Shown in pieces: positions 1 to 10,799 of a DNA stretch of 64,000 nt (position 1 is the stretch's first letter; each line of letters begins with the position of its first letter). A model generated the notes under the pieces. It did not search any database. It had not been told where the DNA came from and saw nothing but the letters and a program-made list of their open reading frames with translations. The stretch is from Haliclona indistincta. Its lineage: Eukaryota > Porifera > Demospongiae > Haplosclerida > Chalinidae. The position numbers were made by a program, and so were the translations under genes. The stretch lies in the NCBI GenBank assembly GCA_964017065.1, contig OZ024785.1, positions 8,369,672 through 8,433,671 of the forward strand. The letters run 5' to 3'.

Positions 1-120
1 GACACCCTTGCGACGATCCTTAGGCTTACCAAGGGCCGAAGGCCCGGTTTAGGACACCCTCCCGACTTTGCACAGTTAGGAGAAGGTTTTTAGGGTTTAG
101 GATTTAGTTTAAACATAATG
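1..120. repeat. Fragment of a dispersed repeat
   Basis: The first 120 bases contain blocks such as 'gacgatccttag' and 'tttaggatttagttt' that recur at 34985-35165 inside a transposon-like element between R5 and R6. Only this part of the element is visible and no terminal repeat is seen here. No gene is apparent. Confidence 0.6.
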
Positions 121-346
121 CTGTTCGAACTCATTCGTAGCGCTGCGCCGGGCACGCGCGCAGGTAATAACGCGAAGGTTCCGGTTAGGTACAGGAGGAA
201 TGCCGCATACTTAATATTCATGATACAGTTAACCACACCCACCTTTGAACAAATATTGGTTATCTTTCCCGCGCGACCCGCGAAATCTGATCTCTGGTAG
301 CTCGCAGCTGTACAGTCTACTAGCGCTAGCTAGATCTAAGACCACA

Positions 347-790
347 ATGTCTGGGAAAGAAGATCAGCACGAGCCCTTAGCCAACAATGAATCAGACGCT
401 GCCGGTAAGACCGATTGATCAGCTGCTGCCATTATAAATTATAATAATAATCTAAATAGGAATAAAACTGCTGGGTAGATGCACTGGTTGCCTGAAAAGA
501 AAGAGGAGTAGGAGTAGAAAGGAAAGAGGAGTGAAAATGAAAAGAAGGAGGAGTAGAAAGAGGAGTGAAAATGTCTCACAAGGGAGAGAAGGCAACATCT
601 TGTCAAGATTGCTTTGAGAGAGGTGTCTCCGTGAGTACTTGCCGCCTATAACTCATGCATGGTCATTGTGGTTGGGGAGTACCTACTAGTTATGAAGCAA
701 TTGGCAATGGGCTAGAGCTTGATCTTCCCCAGTGTGTCAGTAGTGATCTCCAGAGTGTTACTGTTTCTCACTCTGAAAACTGTTTGACAG
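347..790 (+). pseudogene. Left-arm copy of possible death-like-domain gene 5' exons
   Basis: An ATG at 347 opens a 58-nt exon beginning MSGKEDQHEPL and ending at a GTAAGA donor (405). It is the same as the minus-strand exon at 2441-2498. Matching second and third exon sequences follow near 570-632 and 690-790. In this arm the second exon has small indels relative to the right arm (for example 'acatcttgtc' where the right arm reads 'acacttgtc'), which shift the frame. The coding sequence then runs into the transposon at 806. It looks like the non-functional partner of an inverted duplication. Confidence 0.4.
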
Positions 791-805
791 GGTATTTTGA
801 TTACT

Positions 806-1290
806 TAGTCTCGTCCCCAGACCACACCCCTTCCGCTATGCTTGGGAGAGGGCCTGGTTAAATGAAGGCAAATTCCTGGTTCCGTGATGTTTCATTCTCA
901 GAATTGTGAAATACCTATCAGATTGCAGTATTTCCCAAAATTCACATGACCTGCATGCGACATTGATCATGGCTTACCCAAGGAATGCTATCATGGAATC
1001 GATATCGAAGAGCGCTGCAATTTCGTAGCAGGTTTGTTTCTCTTCCTACAGGCGCTGAGAAGTCTCTTTGTTACCTAGTCCTACCAAGTATCTTCAACTT
1101 GCTTCATAACAGTAAATCTAGCATAGTTATAGTTGTGTGTCCTTTGAAGCTTGATGGAAGACCAGGTAGCTAATTGTTGAGCACATGATTTCGCGCGTGA
1201 CAATTACGTCATTGAACCAGGAATTTGCCTTCATTTAACCAGACCCTCCCAAGCATAGCAGAAGGGAGAGTGGTCTGGGGATGAGACTAG
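806..1290. mobile_element. Non-autonomous TIR transposon (TAGTCTCG family)
   Basis: The 485-bp segment starts TAGTCTCGTCCCCAGACC and ends with its imperfect complement. The terminal inverted repeats are about 75 bp. The flanks are the 8-bp direct repeat TGATTACT (798-805 and 1291-1298). An 8-bp target duplication fits hAT-like elements. The opposite arm of the inverted repeat still has the unoccupied TGATTACT site near 2119-2126. No coding capacity. Confidence 0.85.
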
Positions 1291-2029
1291 TGATTACTAT
1301 GATGGACAACATCTATCGTACTACCAAATATGGCTTCTCTTGCTTCTTTGACACTATGAAAACATCTATTAGGAGTGGAAGGGTTGTAGCTATACTTGTC
1401 TCAGAGGTTCTACGGATTGTAAAAGAGTGGAATAGCAATTGGTCTCCATAGTTCTTTATGACAGATAAAAGTAGTGTCGAGCTAGGTGCTATTGGGAGTC
1501 TATTTCCGTCCTGTTTCTGATTGCTCTGCGACTTTCAGAGAGCACAAGCATGGGAACGTTGGGTGGGTGCTAATGAAGTTTAACATTCTGATAAGGAGTC
1601 TGTTCTGAGATACTTACAAGACTTTGCATATGCAATTACAGGTACATTGTACCACTCTGTTTTACATGTCTATGCATTATAATTATTACTATGTATCACA
1701 ATAATAATAATTATTATTGTGTTCATTCTAGTTGGATGAGAAATGGTGAGGCAATGAGAGTCAACCCTGGTATGTTGGAAACAAAAGGCTTCAAGTGTAC
1801 ATGAATTCTGAATGGATGTCATGTCATCAAGTAAGAATGTTATGTAAATTGCATAGGCACATCGTCATGTAGCTACTATGGTTTGTATCAAAAAAGTATC
1901 CATTATTATGCTTGGTTTCTAGCAGTTAATAAACGTTGAATGTATAACTGCATATTTTACACGTGCAGCACTATAAAGTCTCGGTCAAAGTTATTAATTT
2001 AAATTTTCTTTCTCACATGCAGCTATGGG

Positions 2030-2498
2030 CACATGCTTATCGGAAAAAGTTCCATAACAGAGTCGACACTAACACTATGACTTGTAAATTTTTTCATCCA
2101 TTTCTCCCACGCCTCTTCTGAGTAATCACATACCCTGTCACACAGTTTTTGGAATGAGAAACAGTAACACTTTGGAGATCACTACTGACACACTGTGGAA
2201 CATCAAGCTCTAGCCCAATTGCTTCATAACTAGTAGGTACTCCCCGACCACAATGACCATGAGTTAGGCGGCAGGTACTCACGGAGACACCTCTCTCAAA
2301 GCAATCTCGACAAGTGTTGCCTTCTCTCCCTTGTGAGACATTTTCAATCGACAATATTCTGTAACCAGTGCATCTACCCAGCAGTTTTATTCCTATTTTA
2401 TTATAATTTATAATAGCAGCAGCTGATCAATCGGTCTTACCGGCAGCGTCTGATTCATTGTTGGCTAAGGGCTCGTGCTGATCTTCTTTCCCAGACAT
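2030..2498 (-). CDS. Possible death-like-domain protein, 5' exons (right arm)
   Basis: Three phase-compatible minus-strand exons can be read. Exon 1 (2498-2441) starts MSGKEDQHEPL and ends at GTAAGA. Exon 2 (2358-2283) follows a TTACAG acceptor and encodes a basic, Lys-rich stretch ending LREVS. Exon 3 begins at 2229 (YEAIGLELDVPQC). Its pattern 'GLEL-x-LQSV-x-SHSKNC', followed in the +1 frame by 'EEAWEKWMKKF', resembles death-fold repeats common in sponge proteins. The frame is lost between these two blocks near 2130, so either there is a real frameshift or an intron was missed. The family assignment is by eye only. Confidence 0.4.
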
Positions 2499-2689
2499 TG
2501 TGGTCTTAGATCTAGCTAGCGCTAGAAGCCTGTAGTACAGCAGCGAGCTACCAGGTTAGATTTCGCGGGTCGCGCGGGAAAGATAACCGATATTCATTCA
2601 TGAGTGGGTGTGGTTAACTATATTATGAATATTAAGTAGGCGGCATTCCTCCTGTACCTAACCGGAACCTAACGCGAATATGAATATTA

Positions 2690-3194
2690 ATTAGTCGACG
2701 AATCGAGAGTCGGGAGTCGACGAAACGGGTGTAAATCTTGTTTCTTACCTAACTTCATCTCAAAAGTGGAACCTACTTTTTTCTTGGGATTTCAATTTTG
2801 AACACACCATTCAAATCTTCAGACCCTGTTCTATTAGACCTGGGGTCGATAAACTCAAAATCGAGTTTAGTTTTTTAGTTACAGTCGCTCAAAAATCGAT
2901 AAAAATCACATTTTGACATCAGCTAATACATTAACAATTGGGCGATAGTCGCGACTTTGAAGTGCGTTTTGGAACGGACTTTTTCAACTCTTCTGCAACA
3001 TTTTTGGCTCTATCGATAGCTAATAGGCTGAAGTGTGCTATCCTGGGTCGATCAAGTGAAAATCTAGTTTGTGGAAGTCAGGACGCCGAGTAGAAGTTCA
3101 TCTTCCAATGAACACAATACATTAACTAAAGTGAATATACGGACCTAAGTTTTGATAGTATACGGAAATTGTAACAGGATGTCGTTATTAGCTG
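2690..3194. other. Intergenic, nothing recognised
   Basis: About 500 bp of AT-rich sequence between the inverted repeat and the transposon at 3204. I see no open exon structure, repeat or RNA gene in it. Confidence 0.5.
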
Positions 3195-3203
3195 GCAATG
3201 CCC

Positions 3204-3790
3204 TAGCCTCGTACCCAGGCTCTCGGACGGGCTGCGTGGGTGGCTATTAGAGAGCCTGGTACGCATTGCATGCGCATGCGCGAAATTAACCATCTGATGG
3301 TTAATCCGTATACTACAGTAAACTACTGTTGATGTCCGTGCACTCTTGCTTATGTCAGGATACTCATTGTTAGTTAGGAAAAAAACACAGAAGCAGCGGT
3401 GTTTAGGCCGGCTAAGCATGCCACGATGAAACATTGTACTGTTACGAGCCATATCGAACGCCACGAGCGGCAAATATTCTCGATTTTGGCCTGATTTCGA
3501 CAAAGTAAGTGTTTTATGTCTAGACAGATCTCCAATTGCTCACAATTTGGTGGTGTGTACCTGGACAAGCGGCCAAGTAGATGCAGCAGCTTGCCCGAGC
3601 GTGGTTGGATCCCAAACAATAGTTCCAGCGTTGTTCGCATTAATGCATAAATTTATATAGGCGGGGCGAGGGCGGTGTCTTGCGATTTTTCACCCGCGCT
3701 TTTCAAAATCTGGCGCATGCGCATGCAATGCGTACCAGGCTCTCTAATAGCCACCCACGCAGCCCGTCCGAGAGCCTGGGTACGAGGCTA
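3204..3790. mobile_element. TIR transposon (TAGCCTCG family)
   Basis: Terminal inverted repeats of about 85 bp (TAGCCTCGTACCCAGGCTCT and its complement) enclose 587 bp. They are flanked by the direct repeat GCAATGCCC (3195-3203 and 3791-3799). The ends are related to the elements at 56267-57418 and 57487-58050. The interior contains open frames but no recognisable transposase. Confidence 0.85.
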
Positions 3791-3839
3791 GCAATGCCCA
3801 TGAAACATAGATATTTACAGTCAAGTGTGATCAGTTCAT

Positions 3840-3900
3840 TGAAGTGTCAATGCTACAGTTCGAGTGTCAGTTCGAGTACAGTTCGAGTGTCAATGCGCGT
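3840..3900. repeat. Short tandem repeat upstream of the Ig/FN3 gene
   Basis: Three imperfect units of 'cagttcgagtgt' lie 75-130 bp before the ATG at 3973, in the likely promoter or 5' leader of that gene. A role in expression is not shown by the sequence. Confidence 0.6.
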
Positions 3901-3972
3901 GCCCATGCCGCATGCGGATAGCTAGCACTCGACAGTCGTTGCAAAATTCGCGCTACTTAGCCGGGTATCATC

Positions 3973-5736
3973 ATGTTTTCTTTTCCTGCAAGTCTGGTCT
4001 TATTCTGGAGCGGCACAGTGATTACTTTCACTCTTGGTTCGCCGCTAATCCGTGGTCCAGAACCAATGGTTGCTGTCAAACCGATCGGTTCCTGGGTGAA
4101 GTTCACGTGTGTGGTGAATAAAACTGAGCTACCACCAGGCACGACTTTTTTCTGGGGCATTTGGATAGTAGATGGTAATGTTTACAGGGATGCCTGGAAG
4201 AACGGATCGCTAGCTGTGACCAGTACCATAGAGCGACCTGTAACAATAAACTATATCAGGCCTGTACAAGTTCTGTGTGTGATTATCCTAAAATACAAAA
4301 CGGGTGGACTTATTGAACATGGTATCAATAGTCATGTTAGTACTCTAATAGCCTATGGTAAGATACAGCTAGGCAGGCTATAGCATCATCTCCATTTCTC
4401 TGCAGGAGCTCCTGATCCTCCGACAAATCTCAAGGCAGCAGTACAGACCAACAATGCTCTGACTTTATCATGGGAGCCTCCAATATTTCTGTACTCTGAA
4501 AGTGAAGTACGACTACAATACACAGTCAGAGTGACCAACGCTAACACTAGGACTATCACGGTCTTCAATACTTCCTCCACCAAAATCACTATTGGTAGAC
4601 TAAGTTTAAAAGCATCAGTGTGCGACTTTGTCTTGTTCAGTGTCACAGCTAGTAATCCTGCTGGAAGAAGCAGACCAGCCAATCTCACTACACCAGTGAC
4701 ATTTGCAGGTAGATGCAGTATTGTTTACAATGAATCTTGTGTACTTCTCACCATAGATGTAAACGTGACAACTTCGATCAATGGATCAACACATCATAGC
4801 GTAAGTCACAGGTAGCATTATATGCTAGGTGATAATGTCTGGTTTACTAAAAGTCTGCAACAAATTTCGGCAGTGTCGATGTATCTATTGAATTGGTAAA
4901 TGCAGGCAAGATCACAGTCACTGCTGGTAGGAAGCAGTGTAAGAGCAAGTCTATATCATTGGTATCTCTGGATCTCACTGCACGTATGTTACTATCATTG
5001 TCACTCTGCAATGACTACCAAACAATGCCTAGTCCACAAAATTAAGTGCACTTACTTGGTGAATAAACTATAGGTAGAAGCAATAATTCTGCAGATATTG
5101 CAGGGCTGTCAGTAACATTCTTTTTGTTTATTATCGGTTTATAAACATTGATGGCTTTGAATGTCGTAGTTACAGGCATTTCTAATTTTAAGTTCATTAG
5201 AAGCCACTGATATAGAGACTCTCGGCTCTCTTGATTTTGAAATGTCATCTCTTATGTAAGCATTGTTCCTGCACTTTTTTACTTAACTTGTACCATTCAC
5301 ATTAATAACGATTAATTATTACGCAGGATCAAGTCACACAAAAGCAGCAAAATTGCTTGAAAAACGAAATGGAACATGCTTCAGTTGTCCTGTTTGGATA
5401 ACAGCACTCGCAGTCTTGTGCACAATACTGGTCACAGTGGTGTTACTAGTGGTTGTATTTGGAGTTTTCTGTCTGTGGAAAAAGAAACGGAGCAAAGAAA
5501 TCAACTCTTCTATTAAAGTAAATCATTTGTTAACTTAAGTGTTTAGTATAACTTTCTTCAGCAGACTAAAGTGCTAACAGTGAGAAACTTGAGCCTCTCA
5601 AAGCAAGATAAGGTCGGTATTACTACTAAAAGTATAGACTTGATCAAACAAACATTGCGCAGCATTTCAAGATGATGCATGACATGATTCATAATTATTG
5701 GATGATGATAACTTTTTCTTCCTTTGACAGGTTTGA
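3973..5736 (+). CDS. Type I membrane protein with Ig-like and FN3 domains
   Basis: Exons join in phase: 3973-4357, 4406-4708, 4757-4800, 4854-4983, 5327-5517, 5562-5612 and 5731-5736 (stop), giving 369 residues. Residues 1-22 form a signal peptide. An Ig-like domain follows, with Cys46, Trp61 and Cys102. A fibronectin type III domain covers about 130-230 (TLSWEPP, YTVRV, TASNPAGRS). A second beta-rich stretch (DVSIELVNAGKITVTAG) precedes a membrane span at about 311-337, which ends in the stop-transfer run KKKRSK. The short cytoplasmic tail has no kinase or phosphatase. It should act as a cell-surface adhesion or receptor-like protein; the ligand is unknown. The last two exons are the least certain because longer 3' splice forms may exist. 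Confidence 0.75.
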
Positions 5737-6147
5737 GCAAAAACCTGTGAGTGTGTCTACAGCTCAAGTTGATCATGTTGCTGTGCATCAACACTGCATG
5801 TTCAGTTAGGTTAATTTTGCTTGTACTTGTAGTATCAGTTGTTGTGTTACTGCTGTCATGCTGTAAGGACACTTACTGACTCACTCATTGTTGCACCCCA
5901 TGCCCACTTCTAACACTGTTGTAAATTGTGATGACTTTGGTTGCATCTGGTGCAGAAAAGTTCTACCTACGTAGTCCTCATTGATATGATCAATACAATC
6001 ATCGTATTCAAGTGCTGCATCCTAACCTCACATGTTTAGCAGTAGTAGTGGACTAAAGTAAGTGATTAATAATCGACCGTCGTGTATATTTGGACACCGT
6101 ATTGTTTGGACTGCTTGAACAGTGCATTCATCCAACCTAGCAATGAA
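5737..6147. other. Intergenic, nothing recognised
   Basis: About 400 bp following the stop of the Ig/FN3 gene, presumably its 3' UTR and spacer. No exon, repeat or RNA gene is recognised. Confidence 0.5.
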
Positions 6148-6474
6148 CGAATTTCACAAACCCTCGGCATGTGCACGTGACCACCGTTGCAAATATTGTA
6201 GAGTTAGCATTAAGCTCCCTATTTGGGGATTGCAGCTAGTGCCAACCTGCTTAGCTTATAGGTTGTAGCTATATTGAAACTCCACAAATAAAGCACCAAA
6301 GGTGCAGATGCCTCGGTGCAGTAGCATGTATGCTAGCATGCAATTAGCAGATGCATATGACAGCACGTATGCATGAATGCAGTAGATCCATGGAAGCATC
6401 AAAACAGTATCATAGAAGCATGCAAAGCAAGCTACAGTAGAAGTGACCAGCAGATCTATGGAACATACAGGCAA

Positions 6475-6790
6475 GCAGTAGATCATAGCAACAGTGCTAT
6501 GGAAGCACAGGCTAGTGGCAGCTATCCAGTAGCAACAGATCATAGCAACAGTGCTATGGAAGTGCAGGCTAGTGACAGCTTATCCAGCAGCAGCAGCAGC
6601 AGCAGCAGATCATAGCAACAGTACTATGGAAGCACAGGCTAGAAGCAGCTATTCAGCAGCAGCAGATCATAGCAACAGTGCTATGGAAGCACAGGCTAGT
6701 AGCAGCTATCCAGCAGCAGCAGCAGGCAAGCAGCAGATCATAGCAACAGTTCTATGGAAGCGCAGGCTAGTGGCAGCTATCCAGCAGCTG
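6475..6790. repeat. Minisatellite, about 55-75 bp units
   Basis: Five imperfect units share 'gatcatagcaacagt', 'ctatggaag', 'caggctag' and 'agctat'. Between units are CAG-trinucleotide runs of variable length (longest about 6590-6610). Two plus-strand reading frames are open across the array because the unit lacks stops. That alone is not evidence for a protein. Confidence 0.85.
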
Positions 6791-7194
6791 TACAAGCTGT
6801 TGTACAAAAGTTGTATTGAAGCCAAACCGAATAATGTAGCTGGGCGTGACTGTAACTGCTCTGCTCGCTCCGGCTCACCTGTCGAGCAGCTAAGTGAACT
6901 CAAACACGCTTTCGCTCGCTAGTTTCACTGCTGCCAATGGAGTCGCGCGAGCTGTACTATTACAGATCAAGCCTTCAAGTTGCACTGTAGCCATCTGTAG
7001 ACAGTTTTGTCTATGAAGTAGGCCCGAGCGCTCAAGACGGCTGTTTAGGTTAGCAAATCACGCCATAACTTCAAAACAAAGGCTTTAATAGCAAATCTGT
7101 CAAATTTGATTTTCATAAACTATCGAGATCTACCTGTATTGCAAGTTTCAGCGCTTAGTAGCAAGCGGTTGCTGAGATACGCATTGCGGACACA

Positions 7195-7223
7195 CAAACA
7201 CACACACACACACACACACACAA
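7195..7223. repeat. (CA)n microsatellite
   Basis: A run of alternating C and A, about 14 dinucleotides. Confidence 0.9.
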
Positions 7224-8299
7224 ACGAACAGACTACTGTATGCCTCGTGGCTCCGCCCACACCTCGGCATAATAACCAGATGACAGCAAATTAATTGCTG
7301 TAGGCGTGTCATGTGGCCGTGACCATGCATGAACACTTGAGTGGCTAGCTGTGGGCTTTTTCTTGAGATATCTACTCACACAGAGCTGTCCTAGCCACTT
7401 TTAGATGGAATCTACTAGTACCTAGATAGTCAACTATGGGCGCTTTTGTAGTCAAAAAGGTCCAAGATGGCCGTCAAGGTGACTCCTGCCATAACTCTAG
7501 AACGAAAGCACTTTAGCAAAATCTACGAGTCACGTTGCAAGGCATTGTCGTCCTACGCCTGTTCATACCTTTACCGAGTTTCAGAAGTGAGCGATGGTCT
7601 CTGCAGAACAAACGACAAACCAAGTACCGGTACCGTAACCCTCTCTGGCATGCGCCGAGGATTAAGCAGGGCGAATTTTTTTGGACGCACTTTCGACTTT
7701 ATGTAGATGGCTGAATGACAACGTAAGTACCAGATGACTTATTTGCAAACCATAAAATATTATAGGTCGTCATTACAAACTATCTGAAGTTGTTGCTGCA
7801 GCACGAGGCATCAAAACAAAACGTAAATTAATTTTATTGATGCACGAAAATGTTATCACTGCACCTCTACACAGCTAATAGTAGACACAATTAATAGCCT
7901 GATCACTTCTAAAATGTTGAAGCATGGTGTTGATAGTGTCACTCAGTACAAGAGAAAGGTATATATAATTAAGGATCTTTTAGAAAAATGCTTATTATGA
8001 GTGTAATCATTCAGGTGGATGTGTTGAATTCTGACATTATTTTTGCTGTTTTTAACCACCTTGACTGTCACTGGACTTTGATGGTGAGATAATAATCCAA
8101 ACCAAGTATATTTATTTATTTATTATTTTACTTGTTTTAAAAATGAGGTGATCGACTTCCAGATGAAGGCTATTATCTATTTTGATCATAAATTATTTGC
8201 CATCTTTGTCACCTTACTTTGGGATAAGGCAGTATGTTATTACTAATTAATTTTATAGCTACTTGTATTTGGAGTCATGCATAGTTAGTTATTATGTAC

Positions 8300-8465
8300 T
8301 AGTTAAAGCACCGCTCCGAGTGCTTTACGCAATATAATAGCACGAGGGGCGTGGCGAGAGGCAAATAGAGCACGAGCCGAAGGCGAGTGCTCTATTTGTC
8401 TCGAGACACGACCCGAGTGCTATTATATTGCGTAGAGCACGAGAAGAGCGGTGCTTTAACAGGTT
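8300..8465. mobile_element. Near-perfect palindromic element
   Basis: The sequence 'ttaaagcaccgctc...cgcaatataatagcacga' folds back on 'tattatattgcg...gagcggtgctttaa' with arms of about 70 bp. It has no coding potential and is typical of a foldback MITE. It lies inside the protease gene remnant. Confidence 0.75.
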
Positions 8466-9084
8466 TAGAGTGTGACCTTGTACAATTGCCATTAGGGATA
8501 CTGCTAGGCTGCTAGCAGGCCGAAGACAGTCCAGTATAAACGCTACCATTGTGGGAATTTACGGAATTATACGGAAATCGTTACACGAGCACATGGTGGA
8601 AGGTAGACTAGCTGTGGACGAGAGCGCTGTGATTTTGACTTGGGAATATGATAGGAGCAGAGAATTCAACACCAGAAAAGAAGACATGTCTTATTTATCT
8701 AACTACCAGTGGGCTAAAGCTATGAAGGAATCATGAATCAGTGAGGAACGACTTCACCGAACCTCGTGGATGAAAGTATCCATCGAACGTACATCAGCAG
8801 TGACGCCGAGCTACTTGCTACGCTGCCATGTAGCTACTTTCCGGTTTCATCCTGTCTTTGAGTAGCTGTAGCGCCCTGGATAAACCTGACGTCACCTACA
8901 TTGCTACCGGCGTCGGCGTGGCCCTCCTATCTAGCTTTCTTCTGGCCTTTTGATCGCTGTTCAAGACACTGAATAGTCTCTGTTCGACATTGTTGTAGTA
9001 TTTTATCAAAATGAAAGTTGTTTGTGTTTCATCGCATGTATTTTGTAATTAAATTCACTGCATATCGGCATGTTAACACCTGGT

Positions 9085-9195
9085 AGATAGAGCACTGCGG
9101 TGGAAAATAGAGCACTGTAGAACAATGGGTTTAGGAAAATAGAGCACTGTTTGAACAATGGGCAGTGCGTACTATGGAATATAGAGCACTGTCGG
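9085..9195. repeat. Tandem 'aatagagcactg' repeats
   Basis: Four imperfect occurrences of 'atagagcactg' are spaced 28-60 bp apart, partly with 'gaacaatggg' between them. They lie in a putative intron of the protease remnant. Confidence 0.6.
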
Positions 9196-9369
9196 CGCCT
9201 TTGATCTTGTATGGTATCATACTCTAAGTCTCTATCCTTTATGATCACTTGCAGAGAATTTATCACCAAGGTAGCAAACAAACAAGGTGGTAAGATTGAT
9301 TTCGATGAATGGACATTTGAAGTGAAAAGGGTGAGTGATTATAAAATGACTTCCATCAACTATAATGAT

Positions 9370-9700
9370 TAAAAGAATGTAAAAAGATTTCTAACGAAAT
9401 CAAAAGGATGTAGGGATAAAGAAATCTGCTACTGGTCCACAATGTAAACCAACAAGGAGCAAGCAAGGAATGGTAACACAATTGACTTGCTAACAGACCA
9501 TACGTAGATCCCTATACATCAGTGGCTGCAGTACATAACATTTTGACTACACTACAACCGCTATACTATAATTATTTTGTCCCAAGCTAAATTCAATTCA
9601 ATGCTCGTCAGGTGTCAGTCAATAGCAACTAGCAGAACTGCTGTAGACAGCCACTGATGCATGGATCTATGGTCTGTTAGACCCTACTTCAATGTAATTC
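9370..9700. mobile_element. Degenerate hairpin MITE
   Basis: Bases 9375-9515 match one arm, and 9650-9690 the start of the other, of the hairpin element at 60767-61147. Shared blocks include 'aaaaagatttct', 'aaaaggatgtaggg', 'ttgacttgctaacagaccata' and 'gccactgatg'. The right arm is largely lost. Confidence 0.75.
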
Positions 9701-10141
9701 TGCAATTTGATTGGTCAGCCAGAGGTATGCTAAATCAAGTAGACCACCGCTGATTTCACTTAGACCACCGCTGAGTTTACTTAGACCACCTTTAATTAAC
9801 CACGTAATTAATAACCACAACAAGATGGCGTCGTCGAAAAATGCACGCGAGTTTATACTGCCATCGTTTGAAAACGGGCTGTCACTTGAGTCTGGGAACT
9901 TCTCTGGGCTCTCTACTACCTCGAGCGCTTCGTTTGCTTAAGCGCAGGTATGGTCTAAACACCTCAGACGATAGATTCTCGGTGCCTACGAGATTTAGCT
10001 TACCTTGGAAACCGAAATAGACGCCCTCGCGCTACGCGCTCGGGACGTCTAAAACATCGGTTTCCGCGGTGATCTAAATCTCGTAGACACCTCGAATCCA
10101 TCGTCTAACCTATATTTAGACCATCCATCTGTTAGACCATC
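9700..10141. repeat. Short tandem and palindromic repeats
   Basis: The unit 'acttagaccaccgctga' occurs about three times near 9735-9790. A palindrome at about 9962-10110 has arms containing 'ctacgagattta' and 'taaatctcgtag', with a GC-rich loop 'cgcgctacgcgctcg'. No gene is recognised. Confidence 0.65.
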
Positions 10142-10799
10142 CATCTTACCCAACTACACGCTCAACTATACAACTATTCACGATTCAAAGGTAAACAATA
10201 GTAATGTACTCGAGCTAATGATCTCTAGTTTATTTCTAGTGTGATGTGACTGCTTCTTTGAATGCTTTTAATGACGATTTTGTTGATGTCAACCGCAGTG
10301 ATGGAGATCTCCCCACCTTTCTGACTCTTCTCTGCTGTGGGTGTTCTACTTAGTGCCACTATACCTGTGGCAGAGATTAGCCATTACTGGAATATACCAC
10401 ACGTGAGTACTGCTAACTACTGTTGGGAACAATGATTAAGTCTGTTTCAGATTGCTTTTGATGCTGCAGCTACTATTCTTGATAATCGAAAAAGATTCAA
10501 AAATTTCTTCCTCAGTATGAGTTTCTTCCTAGAGCACTTTTTAGGATAGCTCTACAATTCGAATGGACTCAGATGGCTGTTATAACACAGACTGAGAATC
10601 TCTTCACATCAGTAAGATCATTTGGGTTAATATTCTGACTTGACTATGTTTTTGTACATGTAGATCACTGATGAGCTATCAAGTTCCGACAGCGTGGTTG
10701 GTCACTGGATACGACCATCAACATAAAGTCTGATAGTGAACCATTTTCACACAAAGCCAGCATTCAAATTGGTACATATATTGATTTTTCTTATAATTA
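10142..10799 (+). pseudogene. Relic of a GABA-B-like receptor (exon 1 end to exon 4)
   Basis: The end of exon 1 (10142-10191), exon 2 (from 10240), exon 3 (from 10451) and exon 4 (from 10664) match the same exons of R2 and R3. It carries a 4-nt insertion in exon 2 (CTACTTAGTGCC), a 10-nt deletion in exon 3 (after AATTTCTTC) and a deletion in exon 4 (TATCAAGTTCCG). Everything before and after is lost, and both edges abut repeats. It is clearly non-functional and marks a former upstream limit of the array. Confidence 0.9.

Larger units (their letters stand above)
175..2680. repeat. Large inverted repeat (about 0.5-0.6 kb arms)
   Basis: Bases about 175-805 reappear reverse-complemented at about 2103-2675, apart from small indels. 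The left arm has an extra purine-rich stretch (about 490-570) absent on the right. Both arms carry the same candidate coding exons (see 347-404 and 2100-2498). The spacer of about 0.8 kb (1299-2100) is AT-rich and no gene is recognised in it. The left arm is interrupted at its inner end by a separate transposon (806-1290). Confidence 0.85.
6148..7667. mobile_element. Dispersed element with CCCTCGGC ends
   Basis: The segment begins near 'aaaccctcggcatg' (6158) and ends near 'catgcgccgaggattaa' (7649-7665). Those ends are inverted complements. The same outer parts occur at 40045-40587, within the left arm of the foldback in R7. The blocks around 6190-6260 and 7330-7660 match that copy closely, including 'atggaatctac', 'gggcgctttt' and 'gaacgaaagcactttagcaa'. 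A minisatellite and a CA run lie inside this copy. No transposase is recognised. Confidence 0.6.
7707..9330 (+). pseudogene. Ulp1/SENP-type (C48) cysteine protease, fragmentary
   Basis: Phase-compatible exons can be read: 7707-7722 (WLNDN), 7766-7822 (VVITNYLKLLLQ), 7875-7958 (ending SVTQYKRK), 8015-8083 (VDVLNSDIIFAVFNHLDCHW) and 8148 onward (VIDFQMKAIIYFD). These follow the order of the Ulp1 fold: the W-L-N-D substrate-binding start, the catalytic His of H-W-T-L, and a downstream Asp. A further exon at 9255-9330 (KIDFDEWTFEVKR) fits the region before the catalytic Cys. The Q-x-N-x-x-D-C-G segment was not found in this window. A palindromic element at 8300-8465 lies between the fifth and sixth exons. 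Such enzymes deconjugate SUMO or related modifiers. This copy is probably dead or incomplete, since both the start and the Cys are missing. Confidence 0.6.

Noticed and set aside
6373..6922. Ser/Ala-rich open frames over the CAG minisatellite
   Set aside because: The tandem unit lacks stops in two frames at once. No domain, splice context or second conserved copy supports a protein.
8551..8736. 61-codon frame just after the palindromic element
   Set aside because: No recognisable domain and no phase link to the protease exons. It directly abuts a repeat.
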